A stretch of DNA of 5,523 bases from Thermoplasmata archaeon (GTDB taxonomy: Archaea; Thermoplasmatota; Thermoplasmata; Lutacidiplasmatales; UBA184). Under the pieces are notes generated by a model. The model did not search any database. It was not told where the DNA came from and saw nothing but the letters and a program-made list of their open reading frames with translations. Numbering within the stretch: position 1 is the first letter of the stretch; every line of letters starts with the position of its first letter. Positions 1 to 5,523 of the stretch are shown here, one piece after another. The position numbers and the translations under genes are program-made. The stretch spans positions 1-5,523 of the forward strand of contig JAJYUO010000086.1 of the NCBI GenBank assembly GCA_021792485.1, written 5' to 3'.

Positions 1-2937
1 GGTCATCAGTGTCACCGATTGTTCGACCATGTCGTGCATCGCTCGGCCAGCCCGGCCGGCCGATCGGACCGGGCCGCGGGCGATGTCGCGCGTGTCGTGC
101 GTGAAGGCGTACCGATCCAGCGCGTGGGAGCCGCCGAGACGGTGGCCGACCATGTCGAAGAGCGGCTCGACGTCCTTCGCGCTGGCCCGCCGGGCGGCCG
201 CCCGATAGAACTCGAGCGGGTATCGATCGTTGAGGTCGAGGTGGTGCGCTTCCTTGTCGACCTCGGTTGCATCGAGACGGGTCGTCAGAACGAGCGGCTT
301 ATCCATCATCGCCCCGCGGCTCTCGGGCAGGTACGCCCGCGAGAAGTTGAGCAGGACATCCAGCAGGAGGGTGACGGAATCCTCATCGCCATCGCAGTTC
401 CGCCGCTTCGCCGCGTGGAAGATCGGGTGCGCAAAGCACGCTTCGGCCCCGGAGAAGCCGATGATGCGGCCCGCGACCGCGCCCGAAGTGTGCGGAGCGA
501 GGGCTGCGACGATCGCTCCGATCAGGTCCTCGGGGACCCGGGCCCGGTAGAACGGGCTGAGCCCGTAGAAATGGACGAGCTCGTCGTCGAGGAACTGCGA
601 GAGATGGAGGAGATACAGGCCGCACGATCGCGCGACGATGACGTCCTGCGGCCGCAGCTCCACCAATTGGTCGCTCCGCTCGAGCGGGCGGCCGGCCCAG
701 TCCCGCTCGTAGCCGAGTTCGCGCAGGCGCTCGATGCTCGTGCCGATCTCCGCGGGCCGGAAGTGGGTGAGCGGCAGGTCCATCAGGTCGAAGCGGGCGG
801 TGCCGTCTTGGTAGACCGAAATCGCGTGCTCCGCCCGCAGGATCGCCTTCTCGATCGATTCGGGAGTGTGGCCGGCCGAGATGAGGCCCTTGACCCCCTT
901 CACTTGGGGGACACGGTTGAGCCGAAGCCGCTGGAGCGCCTCGCCCCAGAGTTCGTCGACCGGGAACGCAACCTGGATCGTGGTCCCGTTCGCAACGGTA
1001 TGCGCCCCGCAGGAGCATCGGGGCCAGATCGAGCTCCGGGAGCATGCCGGACACAGCCGGACCCCGAGCTGCGCTTGGACCGGGACCCCCTTCATCGCAC
1101 GCCGGACCGCTTCGGCCACGGATCGCGAGGGTCCCCCCGCCTCTCCCACGGGAAATAGGCCGTGGACGTTGGGCTGCATCTTGCGCTGGTACGCCTTCTC
1201 GGGCCGACCGACCCGCGCACCGATCCGGGAGGGGCCGCGGGCCATGACGGTCGCACCGGCGAGCCGGCTCGCGTACGCGAGAGGGTCCGGATCGACCGGG
1301 TCAAGGGGAACCTTGCGCACGAGGAGCGAGCCGGCCGTCTCGAGGCCGAGCGTGCCGATCAGGGCCTCGCTCGCCTCGGGCTCTCCAAAGAGTTGCCCCG
1401 TCGGCCCGCGCGCGTGAAGAAAGCCGAGCCGCACGAGCAGCTCGCGCCAAGCCTCGTCCCACGGAAGCACGAGCCGACCATCCCGCCAAGCGCCGGAGCG
1501 CTCGACCTGCTCGGCGAGCGCGCGGATCTCGGCACTGGTGAGGTCGTGCCAGAAGAGGAGCCATCGCGGATGCAGCGGGATTCGGTAGCGCTGGGCGAGA
1601 GCGAGCGACGCCAAAAAACTCTCGTTCCCGTTTCCCTCGGTCGCCGGCACGCCCGCCGCGCGCAGCTCCGCCTCGTGCCAGTCGACGGTGTAGGCACCGG
1701 GAACGAGCATGCGGTTGTTCTCGAGGAACTCCCCGTATGCGACGAGAATCTCTCCGAGGTCCACGATCCGGCGGATCAGAGGAAGGAGGGTTTCGGCGCG
1801 TTCGACGTCGTGCACCGCGGTCACGGTGCCGTCGGAAAGTTCGACGATCGGTCCGTCCAGAAGGTCGCACAGACCCATGGCGGCCGCCTTGCCCGGATAT
1901 TCGAGCTTGAGCTGGGTTCCGATAGCCACGAAATGTCGGAGGAGGACCATCGTCGCCGGGTTGATCGCGCAGGCCGCCAGGCCCGTCGTTCGGGCCCGGC
2001 CGTAGACGAGCCGGAACCCACCCGGTCGGTTCGGGTGCGCAAGGATCGGCCGCCCACCGACCCCGGCGTCGGCGAGATACTTGGCGACCGAACCGTCCTC
2101 CTCGGATGTCGTCGAGTGTCCGAGGTGATCCAGGAACTCCCACTCGGGGATCGCGAGCTTCTCTACGATCCGTTTGATCTTCGATGCCTTCTGGCACAGC
2201 CCTTCTGCGATGACGAGGCAGGCGCCACCGCGGATCCCATTCGTCTTCACGCGACCGAGGTTGCGGAACGCGCTGACCTCGGCGTCGCCTTCCGTCGCCT
2301 CTCCCGAAATGCACACCGGGACGTGGCGCACGACCGTCGAGATCTCCTCGGGCGTCGGGACGTACTGGAGGTGTTGGAAGTGCTTGTAGAGCGGGATCTC
2401 TTCTTGGTAGCGCCCGATCTCCGTGCGCGACGCGCGGTACGCGGCGAGGTGGAGGTCCCGGCGGATCACGTCGGCGAGGAGCACACTGAGCGCCTGGGCG
2501 GTGCCCCCTGCCGCTCGAATCGGTCCCGCGTAATAGAGCTCGATGTACCGACCCTCCGTGCCGTCGACCAGGTGGACCTCGGCGAGCCCCTCAAGCGGGG
2601 CGACGAGAATTCCTTCGGTCAGTATCGCGAGGCCGACGCGCAGGGCCGCTTCGACCCGTTGGGCGACGCTCCCGGGCCGGGTCGCGTCGCCGGCGAGGCG
2701 GCGGGCGATCGCCACCGCCACTTCTTCCCGCGGCATCGTCTTGGCCAAGGTGCGGATCTCCTCGGCGATCCCTTCGATGCCGAGGTGGGCGAGCAATTTC
2801 TCGACACGGCTCGCCATGTCCTGGGCGCGGGGGACCTCGGGGCGGGTCTCGGGATCGAGGCCCATCGCGCGCGCGCGCTCGGCGACCGCGTACCCCCGGT
2901 CGATCGCGAGTTCGATCTCCCGAAAGTATGCCTCCAC
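1..2937 (-). CDS. polC: DNA polymerase II (family D) large subunit DP2, 3' end cut off by window edge
   Basis: DP2 is the catalytic subunit of archaeal replicative polymerase D; with the exonuclease subunit DP1 it copies chromosomal DNA. The 979 residues present match the family along their whole length: an N-terminal EAYFREIE segment followed by PRAQDMASRVEKL (36-48); GPIRAAGGTAQAL (138-150); NLGRVKTNGIRGGACLVIAEG (from about 226); TQLKLEYPGKAA (341-352); RIGARVGRPEKA (571-582) followed by VHGLFPVGEAGGPSRS; a zinc ribbon with C629, C632, C641 and C643; and the active-site segment AKRRNCDGDEDS, whose N847-x-D849-G-D851 supplies the metal-binding aspartates of the double-psi barrel. No intein interrupts the active site, where some archaeal DP2 genes carry one. 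Family members run to roughly 1100-1300 residues, so the C-terminus, including its zinc finger and PCNA-binding tail, is missing at the left edge. GTG at 2937 is chosen because it places the EAYF segment at the N-terminus as in homologues; GTG at 2982 would add 15 unconserved residues. No Shine-Dalgarno is visible. The gene is divergent from the hyf operon. Confidence 0.97.
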   Translation of the reverse strand, partial: MEAYFREIELAIDRGYAVAERARAMGLDPETRPEVPRAQDMASRVEKLLAHLGIEGIAEEIRTLAKTMPREEVAVAIARRLAGDATRPGSVAQRVEAALRVGLAILTEGILVAPLEGLAEVHLVDGTEGRYIELYYAGPIRAAGGTAQALSVLLADVIRRDLHLAAYRASRTEIGRYQEEIPLYKHFQHLQYVPTPEEISTVVRHVPVCISGEATEGDAEVSAFRNLGRVKTNGIRGGACLVIAEGLCQKASKIKRIVEKLAIPEWEFLDHLGHSTTSEEDGSVAKYLADAGVGGRPILAHPNRPGGFRLVYGRARTTGLAACAINPATMVLLRHFVAIGTQLKLEYPGKAAAMGLCDLLDGPIVELSDGTVTAVHDVERAETLLPLIRRIVDLGEILVAYGEFLENNRMLVPGAYTVDWHEAELRAAGVPATEGNGNESFLASLALAQRYRIPLHPRWLLFWHDLTSAEIRALAEQVERSGAWRDGRLVLPWDEAWRELLVRLGFLHARGPTGQLFGEPEASEALIGTLGLETAGSLLVRKVPLDPVDPDPLAYASRLAGATVMARGPSRIGARVGRPEKAYQRKMQPNVHGLFPVGEAGGPSRSVAEAVRRAMKGVPVQAQLGVRLCPACSRSSIWPRCSCGAHTVANGTTIQVAFPVDELWGEALQRLRLNRVPQVKGVKGLISAGHTPESIEKAILRAEHAISVYQDGTARFDLMDLPLTHFRPAEIGTSIERLRELGYERDWAGRPLERSDQLVELRPQDVIVARSCGLYLLHLSQFLDDELVHFYGLSPFYRARVPEDLIGAIVAALAPHTSGAVAGRIIGFSGAEACFAHPIFHAAKRRNCDGDEDSVTLLLDVLLNFSRAYLPESRGAMMDKPLVLTTRLDATEVDKEAHHLDLNDRYPLEFYRAAARRASAKDVEPLFDMVGHRLGGSHALDRYAFTHDTRDIARGPVRSAGRAGRAMHDMVEQSVTLMT

Positions 2938-3295
2938 AGTAGGGCCATCCGGGCGGGGCCGATAAGCGCTCGGCCGTAGCACGGCCCGAAGGTGTTCGCG
3001 GAGCCGTCGTTCGACTGGCTCGCGGCCGCACCGCGCTCCCGTCGATAGGAAGGGCCCGCCCCGGAGGCCCCGTGACTCCTCGAACGCGCGGCGACGTCCT
3101 GTCGGCCTCCTACGTCGCCCGCGTCGGAGGGTTCGGAACGGGCCGGGAACCCCGGAACCCACGCGTTCAGTACTCCGGAACATTCTAGTATTCTAGCCGT
3201 CGCGGCGGGAAACTCCGTTCTCTGGGCGGGCCTTCCGGCGACGGCGATCGCCTCGCAGGGGTACTCTGGGAACGGCTCCCCGTACACGGTCACCC
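2938..3295. other. Intergenic stretch with no convincing gene
   Basis: About 358 bases between the polC start and the aquaporin fragment contain no supported gene. Reading frames here have no family resemblance and are continuations or shadows of neighbours. The only AT-rich patch is at 3179-3196, where two CTAG tetramers flank TATT (CTAGTATTCTAG, 3185-3196); it could be a promoter element or protein-binding site, but nothing confirms this. Plus-strand frame 1 at about 3199-3300 has a weak aquaporin loop-like signature, described with the pseudogene. Confidence 0.5.
2961..2970 (-). promoter_or_regulatory. Possible TATA-like element for leaderless polC
   Basis: On the minus strand the short element GCTTATCG is centred about 27 nt upstream of the GTG at 2937, in otherwise very GC-rich DNA. 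Archaeal TATA boxes sit about 25-28 nt before the transcription start, so this position would fit a leaderless polC mRNA, in line with the absence of a Shine-Dalgarno. The match to a TATA consensus is weak and rests on spacing alone. Confidence 0.25.
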
Positions 3296-3514
3296 TTGGC
3301 AATCACGATCACGCTCGCTATGGTGAACCTCATCGCGATTCCGATCGATGGCGCGTCGGTCACCCCGGCCCGCAGCTTCGGGCCGGCGCTGCTCCCGATC
3401 GCCTGGCCCGCGAGCCGATGGGCCATCCAGCAAGACTGGGTCGCGCCATTGCTCGGCGGGCTCCTCGCGGCGGCCCTCGAGAGGGCTCTGCGCCCGTCTA
3501 CCACGCGATCGTGA
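3296..3514 (+). pseudogene. Aquaporin (MIP family) C-terminal fragment, probably decayed gene
   Basis: The 72-residue frame from TTG 3296 to TGA 3514 matches the last third of an aquaporin, the tetrameric channel for water or small neutral solutes. Residues 1-16 resemble the second half of transmembrane helix 5. IPIDGASVTPARSFGPALL (15-33) is the second NPA box region with its selectivity-filter arginine (R26), but the asparagine of NPA is replaced by threonine (T23). DWVAPLLGGLLAAALER (about 47-63) is helix 6. A full aquaporin has about 230-250 residues and six helices plus a first NPA box; those are absent from this frame, and no NPA1-like sequence is seen upstream. In another frame, about 3199-3300 encodes ATAIASQGYSGNGSPYTVT, which resembles the aquaporin loop before helix 4. 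A remnant with a frameshift and loss of helix 4 (roughly 45 residues) is therefore the simplest reading. A short functional protein is unlikely. The base composition is like that of its neighbours. Confidence 0.62.
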
Positions 3515-3572
3515 GGCGAAAGCGCCCGGGCCGACCGCCATTCTTGCGCCGGGTACGGCCCAAGCTAACCGT

Positions 3573-3580
3573 CATATAGA
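3573..3580 (+). promoter_or_regulatory. Possible TATA box for hyf operon
   Basis: CATATAGA is the most TATA-like sequence in the leader and stands out in GC-rich surroundings. An archaeal start site about 25 nt downstream would fall near 3600 and leave a leader of roughly 100 nt before hyfC, unusual for lineages that favour leaderless mRNAs. No clear BRE motif is recognised upstream. Confidence 0.3.
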
Positions 3581-3670
3581 GCGCCCGGTTCGCCCCGCTG
3601 GCGGGGGCGTCCGCCGGTGGGCCCTGGTCCACGAACCGTCCCTTGGTACGCCGCCGCGGGACCGATGACG

Positions 3671-3697
3671 CCTACCTGTCCGGAAAGGGAAGGTAGG
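3671..3697 (+). promoter_or_regulatory. Hairpin covering the putative ribosome-binding site of hyfC
   Basis: CCTACCT (3671-3677) is perfectly complementary to AGGTAGG (3691-3697). TCC (3679-3681) pairs with GGA (3688-3690) past a single bulged G, giving about 10 base pairs around a six-base loop. The 3' arm contains the purine-rich, Shine-Dalgarno-like sequence that ends 5 nt before the GTG start at 3703. If folded in the mRNA, the hairpin would hide the site and could damp translation of the first operon gene. The base pairing is directly visible; the regulatory role is inferred. Confidence 0.4.
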
Positions 3698-3702
3698 CTC
3701 AG

Positions 3703-4659
3703 GTGGACGCGACCTCGGTAGCGATCGTCGTCGTTCAAGCCGGTGCGGTCATCCTGCTGGCGCCACTTGTCGCGGGGATCGCCGCGCGCTGGAAGGCGTG
3801 GACGGAGTCCCGCCGGGGGCCGTCGATCCTCCAGCCGTACCGCGATCTCGCGAAGTACCTGCGCAAGGAGACCGTCGTGCCCCGCGGCGCCTCGTGGGTC
3901 TTCACCGTCGCGCCGTTCGTCGCGTTCGCCGCGTACGCGACGATCTCGGTCATCCTCCCGATCATCACGCCGTACCCGGTCCAAGTCGCGCCGATCGCCG
4001 ACTTCCTAGGCGGTGGGCTCCTCTTCGGCCTCGCCACCGCGTTCGCGCTCCTCGCGGCAATCGATTCGTCGAGCAACTACCCGGCGCTCGGCGCGAGCCG
4101 ATCGGTCTCCTTCGCGGCGTTCGCCGAGCCAACGCTCATCGTCGTCTTCTTCGGCGTCGCGCTGATCACCGGGACCAACAACCCGTACACGACCAACAAC
4201 GTCCTCGCGTCGTCGTTTGCGAGCTACGTGAGCCCGACGCACCTGCTCGTGATGGCGGCGTTCTTCCTCCTCCTCTTGTTCGAGACGGGAAAGCTGCCGG
4301 TCGAGAGCGCCGGGCTCTCCGAACTCGGGATGCTCGACGATGGCCGCACCTTCGAGCACTCGGGTCGCCTGCTCGGGCTCTTCCGCTGGAACGGCTGGAC
4401 GAAGCAGTTCCTCCTCTTCGCGGTCTTCCTCAACGTCTTCGCGCTACCGTGGGGGATGTGGAGCGCGCCGACGTTCCCCGCGGCGCTCGCGAACGTCGCG
4501 ATCCTCCTCGGAAAAATGCTCGCCTTGGTCGCGGTGCTTGTCGTCCTCGAGGCGATGCTCGCCAAGATCCGCCTGTTCAAGGTCCGCGACTTTCTCGCGC
4601 TCTCCTTCTCACTTGCCGTCCTCGCGATCTTCGCCTTTACCGTCCTGGGGGGGGCGTAA
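3703..4659 (+). CDS. hyfC: Hydrogenase-4 / formate hydrogenlyase membrane subunit HyfC (HycD, NuoH-like)
   Basis: This 318-residue integral membrane protein belongs to the respiratory complex I subunit 1 family. In group 4 hydrogenases it anchors the electron-transferring hydrophilic arm and lies at the joint where redox energy is passed to ion pumping. About eight membrane segments are visible (approximately 5-27, 66-86, 103-121, 137-157, 181-194, 235-250, 262-284, 296-315). Family signatures are SRRGPSILQPYRDLAKYL (36-53) in the first cytoplasmic loop, ALGASR (128-133) followed by AEPT with E142 in a membrane helix, and FETGKLP (193-199) leading to LSELGM and EHSG (218-221). The usual EYSG of complex I and E. 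coli HyfC reads EHSG here, closer to what I recall as a DHSG form in some hydrogenase-like relatives. Length is normal (E. coli HyfC is about 315-320). The GTG start puts helix 1 five residues in, as expected. It is the first gene of the operon, 3 nt before hyfE. It could belong to an Ehr complex rather than a true hydrogenase. Confidence 0.92.
   Translation: MDATSVAIVVVQAGAVILLAPLVAGIAARWKAWTESRRGPSILQPYRDLAKYLRKETVVPRGASWVFTVAPFVAFAAYATISVILPIITPYPVQVAPIADFLGGGLLFGLATAFALLAAIDSSSNYPALGASRSVSFAAFAEPTLIVVFFGVALITGTNNPYTTNNVLASSFASYVSPTHLLVMAAFFLLLLFETGKLPVESAGLSELGMLDDGRTFEHSGRLLGLFRWNGWTKQFLLFAVFLNVFALPWGMWSAPTFPAALANVAILLGKMLALVAVLVVLEAMLAKIRLFKVRDFLALSFSLAVLAIFAFTVLGGA
4647..4654 (+). promoter_or_regulatory. 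G8 tract at the end of hyfC, likely part of the hyfE ribosome-binding region
   Basis: Eight consecutive G residues lie just before the hyfC stop (4657-4659), 8 nt upstream of the hyfE ATG. They encode the LGGA tail of HyfC and give a G-rich, only partly Shine-Dalgarno-like sequence for hyfE, which probably relies on translational coupling. The homopolymer is also a likely place for slippage or a sequencing error. Confidence 0.4.
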
Positions 4660-4662
4660 GGG

Positions 4663-5313
4663 ATGGACACGACCAGAACTGTCGAGGCGCTCCTCGGCCT
4701 CGGGATCCTCCTCAGCGCGCTCTACCTGCAGAGCGAGTCGTTCATCGACCCGATGGTGAGCGGCATCGCCGTCCAGTCGCTGCTCGTCGCCGGCCTCATC
4801 GGCTGGCTCGCCTACGCGAACGGGAGCCTCGAGCTCGCGGTCGTCGCGCTGCTCGTCCTCGGCGTCCGGACGGCTCTGATTCCGATCCTCCTCCGCCGGC
4901 AGATCCGGGCGTTTCGCTGGCGCGCCCGGGAGCTGCGGGCCGCCCAGCGCGTCGCGGGCCACGCGCTCGCGGCTGTCGCGATCGCGATCGTTGCGTGGTT
5001 CGTCTTCCAGGAGACGCTCGCGCCGTTCCTACCGCCGACCCCGGGGGTCGCCCTCCCGTTTGTCCTCCTCGCGGAGGGGCTCCTCATGCTCGCGACCCGG
5101 ACGAACACCCTGGTCCAGGTGATCGGCTACCTTGAGGAGGAGAATGCGATCGTCTACGCCGGCGTGCTGTTCGTCGTTGCTTTCCCGCTCCTGATCGAGA
5201 CCGTCGTCTTCTTGGACGTCCTCGGCGTCGTCCTCGTCTCGATCATCCTGTCGATTCAGCGGAACGTCTTCGGGGCCCCGGAGGAGGAGCCGCTGGAGGA
5301 GCTGACGGGATGA
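4663..5313 (+). CDS. hyfE: Hydrogenase-4 membrane subunit HyfE
   Basis: The 216-residue product has the same length as E. coli HyfE. It is a small membrane subunit of hydrogenase-4-like complexes whose C-terminal part is related to NuoK/MrpC and sits between the HyfC anchor and the antiporter-like subunits. About six membrane segments can be seen (approximately 8-22, 34-51, 57-77, 99-117, 128-145, 167-199, the last long enough to be two). Typical features are the basic loop after helix 3 (LRRQIRAFRWRARELR, 77-92) and the TNTLVQVIGYLEEENAI segment (147-163), where GYLEEEN corresponds to the NuoK-like conserved acidic helix. The C-terminus is acidic (PEEEPLEEL). The ATG at 4663 follows the hyfC stop by 3 nt, and its own stop overlaps the next ATG (ATGA), so the three genes are almost certainly co-transcribed and translationally coupled. 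Confidence 0.92.
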   Translation: MDTTRTVEALLGLGILLSALYLQSESFIDPMVSGIAVQSLLVAGLIGWLAYANGSLELAVVALLVLGVRTALIPILLRRQIRAFRWRARELRAAQRVAGHALAAVAIAIVAWFVFQETLAPFLPPTPGVALPFVLLAEGLLMLATRTNTLVQVIGYLEEENAIVYAGVLFVVAFPLLIETVVFLDVLGVVLVSIILSIQRNVFGAPEEEPLEELTG

Positions 5314-5523
5314 ACCTCTCCGACCCCCTTCTCTGGCTCGTCGTCGTCCTGGTCGCGCCGGTCGCTGGGGCGCTCGTCCCGCTCGGCCTCGGGGACGGCG
5401 GGGCGCGCCATGCGGCCCGCGCGGCCTCCGTCGTCGCCTGGGTCGGCGCAGCGGCGTTGCTCGTGCTCGGAGCGAACGCCCAGTGGGGCGCCTACTTCGG
5501 GATCGACTCGGTCAGCAACCTCT
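5310..5523 (+). CDS. Antiporter-like hydrogenase-4 subunit (HyfF type), N-terminal part only
   Basis: ATG at 5310 overlaps the hyfE stop by 4 nt and is preceded by a good Shine-Dalgarno, GGAGGA (5295-5300), 9 nt away. The frame is open to the right edge, giving 71 codons of what would normally be about 480-650 residues. Visible are a first membrane helix (about 7-27), a short glycine- and basic-rich link (GLGDGGARHAAR), a second helix (about 38-55) and then YFGIDSVSNL. That last segment resembles the Y-x-x-D-x-hydrophobic-S stretch that ends the first hairpin of NuoL/M/N- and Mrp-type proton or sodium antiporter subunits. Position directly after hyfE favours HyfF, the order in E. coli and many archaea. 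HyfB, or another paralogue of the same fold, cannot be excluded from this short piece, so no symbol is given. Confidence 0.75.
   Translation, partial: MNLSDPLLWLVVVLVAPVAGALVPLGLGDGGARHAARAASVVAWVGAAALLVLGANAQWGAYFGIDSVSNL

Larger units (their letters stand above)
3515..3702. other. Leader region upstream of the hyf operon
   Basis: This 188-base non-coding stretch separates the aquaporin fragment from the first hyf gene. It holds one TATA-like patch (3573-3580) and two inverted repeats. One is a GC-rich 6-bp stem at 3591-3609 (CGCCCC pairing with GGGGCG) with no T-tract after it, so it is not a convincing terminator. The other is the hairpin just before the hyfC start. No tRNA or small-RNA fold was recognised. 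Confidence 0.45.

Noticed and set aside
1301..2314. A 337-codon minus-strand frame, and others at 383-1054 and 2591-3031
   Set aside because: They are out-of-frame shadows of polC; the in-frame translation matches DP2 from end to end.
19..2979. Two long plus-strand reading frames (379 and 605 codons) in the same frame, separated by one stop
   Set aside because: They lie opposite the strongly supported polC gene, are rich in R, E, D and V typical of antisense frames in GC-rich DNA, and show no domain or membrane pattern.
3193..3541. Minus-strand frames of 83-103 codons opposite the aquaporin fragment
   Set aside because: They have no recognisable family and low-complexity arginine-rich content; the plus strand explains the stretch better.
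3591..3609. GC-rich hairpin considered as a transcription terminator
   Set aside because: No T-rich tract follows, and archaeal terminators depend mainly on oligo-T.
3581..3612. GGTTCG followed by a C-rich stem, considered as a tRNA T-arm
   Set aside because: The T-stem does not pair and no acceptor stem, anticodon arm or D-arm could be found around it.
3798..5135. A 445-codon plus-strand frame overlapping hyfC and hyfE
   Set aside because: It is an arginine- and proline-rich shadow frame; the overlapping frames give clear HyfC and HyfE membrane proteins with family motifs.

Overview
The window comes from a GC-rich archaeon. The key evidence is a long minus-strand gene for the large subunit (DP2, PolC) of family D DNA polymerase, an enzyme found only in archaea. 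PolD occurs in Euryarchaeota, Thermoplasmatota, DPANN and Thaumarchaeota, and is absent from most Crenarchaeota. High GC with a Hyf-type membrane complex would suit a high-GC Thermoplasmatota-like lineage, but that placement is only an inference.

Layout. Positions 1-2937 (minus strand) hold the first 979 codons of polC. The frame is open to the left edge, so the C-terminus is outside the window. Positions 2938-3702 are a poorly coding stretch between divergent genes. It contains a short aquaporin (MIP family) C-terminal fragment on the plus strand (3296-3514), probably a decayed gene, followed by a leader with a possible TATA element and two hairpins. Positions 3703-5523 (plus strand) begin a tightly packed operon for the membrane arm of a group 4 [NiFe]-hydrogenase or related complex: hyfC/hycD-like (3703-4659), hyfE-like (4663-5313) and the start of an antiporter-like hyfF/hyfB-type subunit (5310 to the edge). 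The spacings are 3 nt and a 4-nt ATGA overlap.

How the genes work together. HyfC is the NuoH-like anchor that connects the hydrophilic catalytic arm to the membrane. HyfE is a small NuoK-related membrane subunit. HyfF-type proteins are NuoL/M/N-like proton or sodium antiporter modules. Together they would form the ion-translocating arm of a formate hydrogenlyase / hydrogenase-4-like enzyme, or of an energy-converting hydrogenase-related (Ehr) complex that lacks the NiFe site. The catalytic subunits (HyfG, HyfI) that decide between these lie beyond the right edge. No hyfA, hyfB or hyfD is present upstream or between the genes. The polC gene is a replication gene with no obvious functional link to the operon.

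I found no rRNA, tRNA, CRISPR array, IS element or intein. The long plus-strand reading frames opposite polC are shadows caused by GC-rich codon bias. Nothing in the window is clearly a new system. The best leads are the hyf operon that starts at hyfC, the hairpin over its start, and the broken aquaporin.
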